In this document: positions 7,612 through 18,430 of the stretch, piece by piece
Numbering within the stretch: the stretch's first letter is position 1
Layout of the letters: each line of letters opens with the position of its first letter
Source: Methyloligella sp. GL2
GTDB taxonomy: Bacteria > Pseudomonadota > Alphaproteobacteria > Rhizobiales > Methyloligellaceae
Length of the DNA: 64,000 nucleotides
Assembly (NCBI RefSeq): GCF_013341275.1
Contig: NZ_CP054476.1
Span: 2,282,988-2,346,987, forward strand
Direction: 5' to 3'
Notes under the pieces: generated by a model
The model's input: only the letters and a program-made list of their open reading frames with translations
What the model was told of the DNA's origin: nothing
Databases searched by the model: none
Made by a program: the position numbers and the translations under genes

Positions 7612-7805
7612 CAGGCAGGTCTCCTGGCTTACAGCTCGTTTCGCCTGTCCCTGCCTTCCCAGCCTTTCCGGCCAGTGGCATCGTTGGGGCAGACAGCGCT
7701 GCTTACAGTTGCGGGGGCAGCCGCGGATTGGAGGGAGAAAACCTCTTCACCGCGTTCCCTTTTCACCTTCGGACGGAATGTCTTCGGGAACCTACGAAGC
7801 GCTCA
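7612..7805 (-). ncRNA. Cobalamin riboswitch (btuB leader)
   Basis: The minus strand holds the diagnostic cobalamin riboswitch elements in order: GGTTCCCG at about 7792-7785, GGGAACGCGGTG, CCGCGGCTGCCCCCGCAAC, GCCACTG near 7680-7674, GGGAAGGC, and the B12 box AAGCCAGGAGACCTGCC ending at 7614. It lies about 190 bases upstream of the BtuB-type receptor ATG. It binds adenosylcobalamin or a related corrinoid and lowers receptor expression. The boundaries are approximate. Confidence 0.95.
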
Positions 7806-7878
7806 TCTAAACGGAGCATTAACCACGGCGTCAAGCGGCTTCCGCTAAGCCGTTGAGCGAAGGGGCATATTCCGCCGG

Positions 7879-8403
7879 TCAGCGCCGCAAGGTGACATTG
7901 GCGACGTTGGAATAGCGTCCGGTCTTCTTATTCAGCTGGTTGATGGAGATGGTGTGCTGCCGGCTGGAGACCGCGATGTTCATATTGCCGGAGAATTTGT
8001 TGCCGGCGATGTTCACGCGGATGGCTCGGTCGCTGGCCGTGCCGGAGACCGTGCCGTTGGCCTCGTAGGTGTTCTCCTTCCAGGTGCCACGCACCCGGCC
8101 GTTGCCGTAGGTGAGCGCCGAGGTGGCCCAGAACTTATAGTCCGTGCTGGCGCAGCGGATATTCTGCTTCACGTTGGGGCCGGTGACGAAATAGGTCACC
8201 TTGCAGGAGACCCGCTCCGGCTGGCCGTTGACGGCGATCAGCGTTCCGCCGCCGCTCCAATAGCCGGCGAGGGTCTGAAACGGGTTGGCGGCGGCCGGCG
8301 CGGAGGTCGCGGCGACGACCGAAAGCACGGCAAAGACGGCGATAGCCGCGGCGGCGGCGCGAGGCGCCGCTTTTATTGCGAACGAAGTCAAGCGTGTGAG
8401 CAT
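7879..8403 (-). CDS. Secreted protein of unknown function
   Basis: A 174-residue protein with a clear Sec signal peptide (basic start, hydrophobic A/V stretch, cleavage likely after APAAA near residue 39). The mature part begins NPFQTLAGYWSGGGTL and has two Cys residues (VSCKVTYF and IRCAST), likely one disulfide, and alternating beta-type sequence. Conserved hypothetical exported proteins of this kind occur in Hyphomicrobiales, but I know no function. ATG 8403 is preferred since the signal peptide begins there. It ends 74 bases before the cobalamin riboswitch on the same strand, so some read-through into btuB is possible. Lipid or glycan binding would be a guess. Confidence 0.8.
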   Translation of the reverse strand: MLTRLTSFAIKAAPRAAAAAIAVFAVLSVVAATSAPAAANPFQTLAGYWSGGGTLIAVNGQPERVSCKVTYFVTGPNVKQNIRCASTDYKFWATSALTYGNGRVRGTWKENTYEANGTVSGTASDRAIRVNIAGNKFSGNMNIAVSSRQHTISINQLNKKTGRYSNVANVTLRR

Positions 8404-8545
8404 GGTTGCTTGCCCTATTCCTGAACCTGGTCGTTGGGAGATGGGGTGAAGCACGCGTCGAAGCAAATGAATTTCACGGCGGCCCATTGCCGCCCCATAG
8501 GCCGATGTGCATCATGCAGAAAATTTTCGGCAGGGGAAAGTTGCG

Positions 8546-9391
8546 ATGAAGCTTTTGCGTTTTGGTGACAAAGGGCAGGAACGCCCAGGGATCCTCGATA
8601 AAAATGGTAAAATCCGCGATCTTTCGGGGATCGTGGACGACATCGCCGGCGATGTGCTGACCTCGGCGGGGCTGGCGAAGATCGCCGAGATCGACCTGGA
8701 ATCGCTGCCCTTGGTGGAGGACAACCCGCGGATCGGCGCGCCCGTCGGCGTGGTGCAGAAGTTTCTCGGCATCGGCCTGAACTATCGCGATCACGCCGAG
8801 GAGACCGGGCTCGACATCCCCGAAAAGCCCATCGTGTTCTTCAAGGCGAGCTCCTGCGTCAACGGTCCCGACGACGAGGTGCTGATGCCGAAGGGCTTCG
8901 AGCGCATGGACTGGGAGGTCGAGCTTGCCGTGGTGATCGGCGATCCGGCCAAGAACGTCTCCGAGGAAGACGCCCTCTCCCATGTCGCCGGCTACACGAT
9001 CTGCAACGACGTCTCGGAGCGGCGGCTGCAGGTGGGCGGTTCCGGCGAATGGTCGAAGGCCAAGAGCTACGATACGTTCGGCCCGCTCGGCCCCTGGCTG
9101 GTGACGCGGGACGAGATTCCCGATCCGCAGGCGCTCTCCTTAAGCCTCGATATCAATGGGGAGCGGATGCAGACCGGCACCTCCTCGACGATGATCTTCA
9201 GCATCGCGCAGCTGATCGCCTATATCAGCCGCTTCATGACCTTGATGCCCGGCGACGTGATCACCACCGGCACCCCGCCCGGCGTTGGCATGGGCCGCAA
9301 GCCGCGCATCTTCCTGAAAGCCGGCGATGTGATGCATCTGGCCATCGAAGGGCTCGGCGAGCAGACCCAGACGCTGGTGCCTGAGGCTTAG
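8546..9391 (+). CDS. Fumarylacetoacetate hydrolase-family protein
   Basis: A 281-residue cytoplasmic enzyme of the FAH fold, which hydrolyses or decarboxylates beta-diketo or 2-hydroxy-dienoate type acids. The N-terminal cap (MKLLRFGDKGQERPGILD) is followed by the core with GIGLNYRDHAEETG, the metal-ligand run DWEVELAVVIG (Glu ligands) and the late GDVITTGTPPGVGMG motif. Closest in style to ureidoglycolate lyase-like and 2,4-diketo-3-deoxy-fuconate hydrolase-like proteins. Start ATG 8546 has an AGGGGAAAG ribosome binding site. It stands alone, divergent from the secreted protein, so its pathway is unknown. Confidence 0.88.
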   Translation: MKLLRFGDKGQERPGILDKNGKIRDLSGIVDDIAGDVLTSAGLAKIAEIDLESLPLVEDNPRIGAPVGVVQKFLGIGLNYRDHAEETGLDIPEKPIVFFKASSCVNGPDDEVLMPKGFERMDWEVELAVVIGDPAKNVSEEDALSHVAGYTICNDVSERRLQVGGSGEWSKAKSYDTFGPLGPWLVTRDEIPDPQALSLSLDINGERMQTGTSSTMIFSIAQLIAYISRFMTLMPGDVITTGTPPGVGMGRKPRIFLKAGDVMHLAIEGLGEQTQTLVPEA

Positions 9392-9432
9392 AGGTCGTCT
9401 TACGCACTTCGCCAAAGTGACCCCCCCTCCGG

Positions 9433-9493
9433 CTCCCCCCTTTAGGGGGGAGAGACGAGACGGCTCGCCCCCCTCCCCCTGCAAGGGGGAGGG
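9433..9493. repeat. Intergenic palindromic repeat cluster
   Basis: Two C/G-run hairpins: CTCCCCCC-TTTA-GGGGGGAG (9433-9452) and CCCTCCCCCT-GCA-AGGGGGAGGG (9471-9493), the latter followed by TTGGGGTGGGGGTC. Elements of this make-up are dispersed in the intergenic regions of many alphaproteobacterial genomes. They sit between convergent genes and may double as terminators. Confidence 0.65.
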
Positions 9494-9534
9494 TTGGGGT
9501 GGGGGTCATTCGTTATCTCCGCAGAAGATCAGCG

Positions 9535-10347
9535 CTATTCTTCCGGCCAGAGCCGGTAAAAATGGTGCACCGGCCCGCAGCCCTTGCCGATCTTGAGTTG
9601 ATCGGCAGCGGCGATGGCGCCGGTCATATAGCGCTTCGCCGCAGCCACGGCATCGCCCAGATGGGCGCCCTTGGCCATCTCCGCGGCGATGGCCGAAGAC
9701 AGGGTGCAGCCGGTGCCGTGGGTGTTCTTGGTGTCGATCTTGGTCTCGGCGAAGCACCGCACCTCCCCGTCATAGAGGATATCGACGGCCCGATCGCCCG
9801 GCAGGTGGCCGCCCTTGACCAGCACCGCCGGGGCGCCGGCGTGAAACAGCTGCTCGGCCTGGGCAATCATTCCCGCCTCATCCTCCGCCGGAGACGCACC
9901 CAGCATGCGCGCCGCTTCGTGCAGGTTCGGCGTGATCAGATTGGTCAGCGGAAATAGCCGGGTTTGCAGGCTCTCGACGGCGCCGTCATCCAGCAGCGGA
10001 TCGCCGCTCGCCGCCACCATCACCGGATCGAGGATCACCGGGATACGCGGCAGGTTGGGCAGAGCGCGAAGCGCATCCGCCACCGCACCGATGGTGGGCA
10101 CATCGCCCAGCATGCCGATCTTGATGGCGGCGATATCGAGATCGCTCGTGACCGCCTCGATCTGGGCGGTGACGAAATCCGGCGGCGCGATCAGCACCCC
10201 CTTCACCCCTTCGGTGTTCTGGGCGGTGAGCGCGGTGATCACGCTGGCGCCGTAAACGCCGAGGGCCGAGAAGGTCTTCAAATCGGCCTGGATACCGGCG
10301 CCGCCGCCAGAATCGGAACCGGCAATGGTGAGTGCGATCGGAATCAT
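9535..10347 (-). CDS. thiD: Hydroxymethylpyrimidine/phosphomethylpyrimidine kinase
   Basis: A 270-residue ribokinase-fold kinase that phosphorylates HMP and HMP-phosphate in thiamine synthesis or salvage. Family motifs are [20 protein letters not shown] at the start, [13 protein letters not shown] in the centre, VLVKGGHL and the anion-hole signature [16 protein letters not shown] near the C-terminus (catalytic Asp context). ATG 10347 is chosen; a TTG 15 bases upstream would add five residues. It is the last gene in the run after ccdA and has no evident metabolic tie to the Calvin cycle genes. Confidence 0.93.
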   Translation of the reverse strand: MIPIALTIAGSDSGGGAGIQADLKTFSALGVYGASVITALTAQNTEGVKGVLIAPPDFVTAQIEAVTSDLDIAAIKIGMLGDVPTIGAVADALRALPNLPRIPVILDPVMVAASGDPLLDDGAVESLQTRLFPLTNLITPNLHEAARMLGASPAEDEAGMIAQAEQLFHAGAPAVLVKGGHLPGDRAVDILYDGEVRCFAETKIDTKNTHGTGCTLSSAIAAEMAKGAHLGDAVAAAKRYMTGAIAAADQLKIGKGCGPVHHFYRLWPEE

Positions 10348-10425
10348 GACACTTGCAGACAAAGCGCGCGCGAATGGAGCCTCATCTTAGGCCCCGCTTA
10401 GCGGTTTGCGAATCGTGTGAATCGG

Positions 10426-11160
10426 TTAGCCGATCGTAGTGAGACCCGGGAACAAGTCTATCAGCCATCCGGCGATCAGCGTCATGGAGTTCGTCAGGAA
10501 CAGAACACCGGTGAGGATGAGGAAGATGCCGAGCACCTTCTCCATCCGGGAAAGATGCTTCCGGAAGCGCTGCAACACGTCGAGGAAGGGGCGGATGGCG
10601 ACAGCCGCCAGGATGAAGGGAATGCCCAGCCCCAGCGAATAGACCAGCAGCAGGCTCACCCCCTGGCTCACCGTCTGCTCACCGGCCGCAACCACCAGGA
10701 TCGCCGCCAGCACCGGACCGATGCACGGGGTCCAGCCGAAGGCGAAGGCAAGGCCGATGACATAAGCGCCGACCAGCCCCGCGGGCCGCGATTCATGCTG
10801 GTAGCGCGCTTCGCGATGCAGCAGCGGGATATGGAACAGGCCGAGGAAATGCAGACCGGCGATGATGATCACCACGCCGGCAATCTGGCTCAACAGCTCC
10901 AGATGGCTGGTGACCAGCTGGCCGAGGCTGGTGGCAGTGGCACCGAGGATGACGAACACCGTGGTGAAGCCGAGCACGAAGGCGATCGCCGACATGACGA
11001 TGGTGCCGTAGACATGGGAGGGGGTCTCCTCCTCGCCGGCAAGCTGGTCGAAGGTGGTCCCGCCGAGGAAGCAGAGATAGGGCGGCACCAGCGGCAAGAC
11101 GCAAGGCGAGAGGAAGCTCAAAAGCCCCGCGATAAGCGCTCCGACATAGCTGACAGTCAT
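10426..11160 (-). CDS. ccdA: Cytochrome c biogenesis thiol transporter CcdA
   Basis: A 244-residue inner-membrane protein with about six membrane segments that passes reducing electrons from cytoplasmic thioredoxin to periplasmic thiol proteins for cytochrome c maturation or repair. The two functional Cys residues are at C20 (FLSPCVLPLVPPY) and C146 (GWTPCIGPVL), each in its diagnostic Pro context. An additional Cys lies at residue 30. It follows gph by 77 bases on the same strand. Linkage to cbb genes is not usual. Confidence 0.93.
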   Translation of the reverse strand: MTVSYVGALIAGLLSFLSPCVLPLVPPYLCFLGGTTFDQLAGEEETPSHVYGTIVMSAIAFVLGFTTVFVILGATATSLGQLVTSHLELLSQIAGVVIIIAGLHFLGLFHIPLLHREARYQHESRPAGLVGAYVIGLAFAFGWTPCIGPVLAAILVVAAGEQTVSQGVSLLLVYSLGLGIPFILAAVAIRPFLDVLQRFRKHLSRMEKVLGIFLILTGVLFLTNSMTLIAGWLIDLFPGLTTIG

Positions 11161-11237
11161 GGGTTTATCCGCCGTTTCCGTGTTCCTTCAGCGGCTGATT
11201 TTCCGCTGCATATTCATAGGCTTATTCTTAGGCTTGC

Positions 11238-11993
11238 CTAGGCTCTTTGCGATAACACCGCAAGGCAGCGCGGCAATTCGCTCAAGCTGTCCATGACCAG
11301 ATCTCCGCCGAGCTCGGAGGCCGGAAGCGGCGTATAGCCGAAGCTCACCAGAACCACTCCGGCGAGCGAGGCGGCACGTGCGGTTTTCACGTCGGTCATG
11401 CTGTCCCCAACCATAACGGTTTCGTGCGGCGCCGCGCGTAACTTCGACATCACATGTATGAGAGGGCTGGGATCGGGCTTCTTGGGAAAGCCGCTATCGG
11501 CGCCCTGGATGAAGCCGAAGCTGCCGGCAAGGCCGAGGCCGTTCAGCACGTCGTCGGCGATGGGTTGCGGCTTGTTGGTGCAGATACCGCATTTGATGCC
11601 GGCCTCGGTCAGGGTCTGCAGCAGGTCGACCGCGCCTTCGTAAGGCTTGGAATGGACCACGGGGCGCGCCGCGTAAAGCGCCAGCAGCCGCTCCAGCATC
11701 TCCGCCCTCGCCGCCTCGTCGCGCTCCACCTCATGGGCGTAGAGTGCCCGCTGCAGCAGCTTGGCCAGCCCGCCGCCGACCATCTTGCGCACATCCTCGA
11801 TGGCGTGCGGCGGCAGGTCGAACTCGCTCAGAGTCTGGTTGAGGGCGGCGGCAATATCCTCCGCCGTATCGACCAGCGTGCCGTCGAGATCGAACACCAC
11901 GGCGCGGGGCCAGATGCCGCCCGGTTTGCGCAGCTCCGGCAACACGGAGGCGAGATAAGCGTCGGCAATATGGTGCTGGCTGCTATCGGGCAT
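11238..11993 (-). CDS. gph: Phosphoglycolate phosphatase
   Basis: A 251-residue HAD-superfamily phosphatase that removes the 2-phosphoglycolate made by RuBisCO oxygenase activity (CbbZ role). HAD motif I is VVFDLDGTLVDT (near residues 32-43), motif II ICTNKP, motif III Lys in FPKKPDPSPL, and motif IV MVGDSMTDV. The ATG overlaps the stop of rpe by one base (TAATG), so it is translationally coupled within the Calvin locus, which supports the substrate. Confidence 0.93.
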   Translation of the reverse strand: MPDSSQHHIADAYLASVLPELRKPGGIWPRAVVFDLDGTLVDTAEDIAAALNQTLSEFDLPPHAIEDVRKMVGGGLAKLLQRALYAHEVERDEAARAEMLERLLALYAARPVVHSKPYEGAVDLLQTLTEAGIKCGICTNKPQPIADDVLNGLGLAGSFGFIQGADSGFPKKPDPSPLIHVMSKLRAAPHETVMVGDSMTDVKTARAASLAGVVLVSFGYTPLPASELGGDLVMDSLSELPRCLAVLSQRA

Positions 11994-12670
11994 TATGCGG
12001 CGGCGATCCGGGCATTGTCGGCGCCGGCTCTGAGCGCGGCGATATTGGCTTCGAGCGCGCGGTCCTTGAACACGGCGGAGCCGGCGACGAAGGCGTTGGC
12101 GCCGGCCTTGGCCGCCTCAGCCACGGTCTTCGGATTGATGCCGCCATCGACCTCCAGATGGATCGGGCGGGCGCCGATCATGCTGCGGATATTGCGGATC
12201 TTCTGTAGCTGGGAGTCCAGGAAAGCCTGGCCGCCGAAGCCGGGATTGACGGTCATCACCAAGATCAGATCGACCTTGTCGAGGAGATATTCAAGATGCG
12301 ATTCCGGCGTTCCCGGCGTGAGGGTCACGCCGGCCTTCTTGCCGAGGCTGCGGATCAGCTGCAGCGAGCGGTCGATATGCGGGCCCGCCTCGACATGCAC
12401 GGTGATGATGTCGGAGCCGGCCTTGGCGAAAGCCTCGATGTAGGGATCGGCGGGCGCGATCATCAGATGCACGTCGAAGGGCTTTTGCGAGTGGGGCCGC
12501 AGCGCCTTCACCACATCGGGACCGATGGTGATATTGGGCACGAAATGGCCGTCCATGACGTCGACATGGATCCAGTCGCAGCCGGCCGCATCGATCGCCC
12601 TCACCTCTTCGCCGAGCTTGGCGAAGTCCGATGATAGGATCGACGGGGCAATGATGGTCTCGCCGGCCAT
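11993..12670 (-). CDS. rpe: Ribulose-phosphate 3-epimerase
   Basis: A 225-residue TIM-barrel enzyme converting xylulose 5-phosphate to ribulose 5-phosphate for the regeneration phase of the Calvin cycle (CbbE role). Signature segments are [14 protein letters not shown], the metal-site [37 protein letters not shown] and VDGGINPKT with the catalytic Asp/His set intact. Length is standard. It lies 39 bases after cbbX and is coupled to gph by a one-base overlap. Confidence 0.95.
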   Translation of the reverse strand: MAGETIIAPSILSSDFAKLGEEVRAIDAAGCDWIHVDVMDGHFVPNITIGPDVVKALRPHSQKPFDVHLMIAPADPYIEAFAKAGSDIITVHVEAGPHIDRSLQLIRSLGKKAGVTLTPGTPESHLEYLLDKVDLILVMTVNPGFGGQAFLDSQLQKIRNIRSMIGARPIHLEVDGGINPKTVAEAAKAGANAFVAGSAVFKDRALEANIAALRAGADNARIAAA

Positions 12671-12709
12671 GGTTTTCCTCTTCTCTCAACCCTTGGCGCG
12701 CGGGCGCGC

Positions 12710-13678
12710 TTATTGTGTCTCGTCGGCCTTGGCCGCGCGGTCGATCTCGAACACGCGGCTGGCCAAGATGTCTTCCGGTTCGATGGTGATCAGGTCTTCG
12801 GCCGAAAGTTTGGCGGATCTGTTCGCCACCAGCCGATTTGCCTGGCGGAGCCGGGCGCGGTCAAGCGCATTCCGGATCGAACGGCCATTGGCGAAAAGCG
12901 GCTGGGCTTTCCGCGCTTCGATATAGCGGGCGAAGGCGGCGCGCGCCTCCGGGCTGAAGCGGTAATTCATCTCGTGCAGCAGCAGATCGGCAATGCTCAT
13001 CAGCTCCGCATCGGAATAGTCGGGAAAGTCGATGTGATGGGCGATGCGCGAGCGGAAGCCGGGATTTGAGGCGAAGAACGTCTCCATGCGGTCGGCATAG
13101 CCGGCCAGAATCACCACCAGGTCCTCGCGCTGGTTCTCCATCACCTGGAGCAGGATCTCGATCGCCTCCTGGCCGTAATCGCGCTCGTTTTCGGGCCGAT
13201 AGAGATAATAGGCCTCGTCGATGAACAGCACGCCGCCCATGGCCTTCTTCAGCACCTCTTTGGTCTTGGGCGCGGTATGGCCGATATATTGGCCGACGAG
13301 ATCGTCGCGGGTGACCGAGACGAGATGGCCGCGGCGGACGAAGCCGAGCCTGTGTAGGATCTCCGCCATGCGCAGCGCCACGGTGGTCTTGCCGGTCCCC
13401 GGATTGCCGGTGAAGGACATATGCAAGGTCGGCGCCTCGACGCTGAGGCCAAGCTGGCGGCGCATGCGCTCCACCAGCAGAAGCGCCGCGATCTCGCGGA
13501 TGCGCTTCTTGACCGGCGCCAGACCGACCAGCTCGCGGTCGAGCTCGTCCAGCACCTCCTCGATGCCGCTCTCGGCGATCTCCTTGTTGAGATCGATCTC
13601 GCCTGCGGCGTCGCTCGACGCAGGCGCGGCGGCGGTCTCTTCGGTCTCGCTCATCTCATCCGGCACATCGTTATCCAT
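12710..13678 (-). CDS. cbbX: Red-type RuBisCO activase CbbX
   Basis: A 322-residue AAA+ ATPase that remodels inhibited red-type RuBisCO by tugging the large-subunit C-terminus. Walker A GNPGTGKT is at 91-98, Walker B LFIDEAY at 151-157, with the pore-loop region [11 protein letters not shown] just before it and sensor segments later (NPGFRSRI). The N-terminal 40 residues are acidic and poorly conserved; ATG at codon 9 is an alternative start. It is separated from cbbS by an oppositely oriented MFS gene, so it probably has its own promoter in the 408-base spacer upstream. Confidence 0.96.
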   Translation of the reverse strand: MDNDVPDEMSETEETAAAPASSDAAGEIDLNKEIAESGIEEVLDELDRELVGLAPVKKRIREIAALLLVERMRRQLGLSVEAPTLHMSFTGNPGTGKTTVALRMAEILHRLGFVRRGHLVSVTRDDLVGQYIGHTAPKTKEVLKKAMGGVLFIDEAYYLYRPENERDYGQEAIEILLQVMENQREDLVVILAGYADRMETFFASNPGFRSRIAHHIDFPDYSDAELMSIADLLLHEMNYRFSPEARAAFARYIEARKAQPLFANGRSIRNALDRARLRQANRLVANRSAKLSAEDLITIEPEDILASRVFEIDRAAKADETQ

Positions 13679-13686
13679 CTTCGTCG

Positions 13687-13774
13687 TTGCCCGGCTCGAC
13701 CGGGCAATCCAGTAACCGGCACTGACGCGAAATCGCCAAGGCTGGGAATACCGGATCCCTGCTTTCGCAGGGAT
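13687..13774. repeat. Two REP-like hairpins upstream of cbbX
   Basis: TTGCCCGG-CTCGA-CCGGGCAA (13687-13707) and ATCCCTGC-TTTC-GCAGGGAT (13755-13774), perfect 8-bp stems. Both sequences resemble dispersed palindromes common in alphaproteobacterial genomes. They mark the junction between cbbX and the interposed MFS gene. The rest of the 13679-14086 spacer shows no gene. Confidence 0.6.
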
Positions 13775-14086
13775 GACGCCCGCGGAATGTTTCGGCGTCT
13801 CGCTACGCCTTATACCACACCGAGCTTAACCAGGGTTTGCGCCGATGGGTTGCGTTTTGCCGCCCTGGCGCTGTGGTTTGCCGGCGCAAAGCGGGACCAA
13901 ATGAAGCACAACGCCCCCGCGCCATTGCATGGCACAGGACTCCGCCTTAACTCGCGCTATCGGGCAGAGGCCGCGTTTTGAGCCGTCTGCCCGCGCCATC
14001 TTCAAATCGCCGGGCATGCGGTCCGGACAAAAGGACAAGCCCGGCGTGGGGCGCGCCGCCGCTTCTCCCGCCAGCGACGTGACAGC

Positions 14087-15283
14087 ATGAGCCTTACGAC
14101 CGAGAGAACCGGCGCCCCGCTGGGGCTGATCCTTTTCGCGCTTGCCATTGGCGGCTTCGCCATCGGGACGACGGAATTCGCCTCGATGAGCCTGTTGCCG
14201 TTCTTCTCCAAGGATCTCCAGCTCGACGAGCCGACCGCCGGCCATGTGATCAGCGCCTATGCCCTGGGCGTGGTGATCGGCGCTCCGGTGATCGCGGTGC
14301 TGTCGGCACGTCTCCCGCGCCGCAGCCTGCTGGTCGGGCTGATGCTGGTCTTCGCGCTCGGCAATCTCCTCTCGGCGCTGGCCGACAGCTATCACTTCAT
14401 GCTGTTCGCCCGCTTCCTTGCCGGCCTGCCCCATGGCGCTTATTTCGGCGTCGCGGCATTGCTTGCGGCCACGCTGGCGGGGCCGGAGAAGCGCGCGCAA
14501 GCCTTCTCCCGGATCATGCTCGGGCTGACCATCGCCACCATCGTCGGCGTGCCGCTGGCCAACGGCATCGGCCAATATTTCGGATGGCGCTGGGCCTTCG
14601 TGCTGGTGGCTGCGCTGGCACTCCTGACGGCAAGCCTGGTCGCCATCTTTGCGCCGGGCGGCGGACATGACCAGGGCGGCGATCCCCTGACCGAGCTCAG
14701 CGCGCTGGCCCGGCCGCAAGTCTGGCTGACGCTTGGCATCGGCGCGGTCGGCTTCGGCGGCATGTTCGCGGTCTATACCTATCTCGCCTCCACCATGCTT
14801 GAGGTGACCCATGCGCCGGCCGCCGCGATCCCCTTCGTCCTGGCGGTGTGCGGCATTGGGCTGACCATCGCCACGCTGATCTCGGGCTGGGCGGCCGACC
14901 GGGCGCTGATGCCGACGGCGGGCGCCTTTCTCCTCTGGAGCATCGTCGCGCTCGTCATCTACCCGTTCGCGACGGGCAGTCTTTGGACCCTGGTGCCGGT
15001 GGTGCTGGCGGTGGGCTGCAGCGGCGGGCTGGCCGCCGTGCTGCAGACCCGGCTGATGGATGTGGCCGGCAAGGCCCAGACCTTGGCTGCGGCGCTGAAC
15101 CACTCGGCGTTCAACGTCGCCAATGCGCTCGGGCCTTGGCTCGCCGGCATGGCGCTCACCGCCGGATGGGGCCTGCCCTCGACCGGTTGGGTCGGGGCGG
15201 CGCTTGCCACGGGCGGTCTGGTGTTCTGGGGCTTATCGCTTGCGCTGGAGCGCCGGCAATTGGCGCTGGCGCCGGCGGAGTAA
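14087..15283 (+). CDS. MFS transporter, AraJ/NepI-like
   Basis: A 398-residue major facilitator protein with about twelve membrane segments in the inner membrane, probably an exporter. The first membrane segments carry FAIGTTEFASMSLLPFFSKDL, and loop 2-3 has the MFS signature region ARLPRRSLLVG; ARFLAGLPHGAYFG follows. This pattern is typical of the AraJ/PbuE/NepI drug or sugar/nucleoside efflux group. It lies on the plus strand between cbbS and cbbX, interrupting an otherwise minus-strand Calvin locus, and ends only 36 bases from cbbS in convergent orientation. It is likely an insertion rather than a Calvin cycle gene. Confidence 0.9.
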   Translation: MSLTTERTGAPLGLILFALAIGGFAIGTTEFASMSLLPFFSKDLQLDEPTAGHVISAYALGVVIGAPVIAVLSARLPRRSLLVGLMLVFALGNLLSALADSYHFMLFARFLAGLPHGAYFGVAALLAATLAGPEKRAQAFSRIMLGLTIATIVGVPLANGIGQYFGWRWAFVLVAALALLTASLVAIFAPGGGHDQGGDPLTELSALARPQVWLTLGIGAVGFGGMFAVYTYLASTMLEVTHAPAAAIPFVLAVCGIGLTIATLISGWAADRALMPTAGAFLLWSIVALVIYPFATGSLWTLVPVVLAVGCSGGLAAVLQTRLMDVAGKAQTLAAALNHSAFNVANALGPWLAGMALTAGWGLPSTGWVGAALATGGLVFWGLSLALERRQLALAPAE

Positions 15284-15319
15284 CCGACCGGCTCTGCTTC
15301 GAACCAAAAGGTCCGCCGC

Positions 15320-15748
15320 CTACCCCTTGCCGTTATAACGCTTTCCTTCGGGAAGCTCGGCGGCGTAGGCGTGGGTGGTGTAGCGGATGTTGCGCCCTTC
15401 GGTCTCCTGCCGGTCGAGGCGGAAACCCGGCTCGTTCTCCGGCCGGTTGACGATGAAGGACAGGCGCAAGGATTCCCAGCCCGGCGAATTGTCGAAGGCG
15501 GAGATGCGGATATAGCGCTCGCCGTAAATCTCGCGGCATTTGCCGAGCTCGGCCATGACGCCGGCCGCATCGGCCAGATCGAACATCGGCTCGCCCCACA
15601 TATCCCAATAGGTGTTGCGGGGATGGGGATCGTCGGTGAACTCGATATTCACCGCCCAGCCATTGTCGATGCAGTACTGCACCTGAGCGGCGATCTGGCT
15701 ATCGGTCAGATCGGGCAGGAAGGAGAACGTGCCTTGGGTGAGACGCAT
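15320..15748 (-). CDS. cbbS: RuBisCO small subunit, red type (form IC)
   Basis: A 142-residue small subunit that caps the L8S8 carboxylase. Starts [16 protein letters not shown], contains the family run [20 protein letters not shown] and a MWGEPMFDL segment, and has the longer C-terminal tail ([11 protein letters not shown] then a short basic end) typical of red-type small subunits, which forms a beta hairpin in the central pore. It follows cbbL by 11 bases. Confidence 0.97.
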   Translation of the reverse strand: MRLTQGTFSFLPDLTDSQIAAQVQYCIDNGWAVNIEFTDDPHPRNTYWDMWGEPMFDLADAAGVMAELGKCREIYGERYIRISAFDNSPGWESLRLSFIVNRPENEPGFRLDRQETEGRNIRYTTHAYAAELPEGKRYNGKG

Positions 15749-15759
15749 GGAGACTTCTC

Positions 15760-18418
<2,659 letters not shown>

Positions 18419-18430
18419 GTTTCCTACCTC

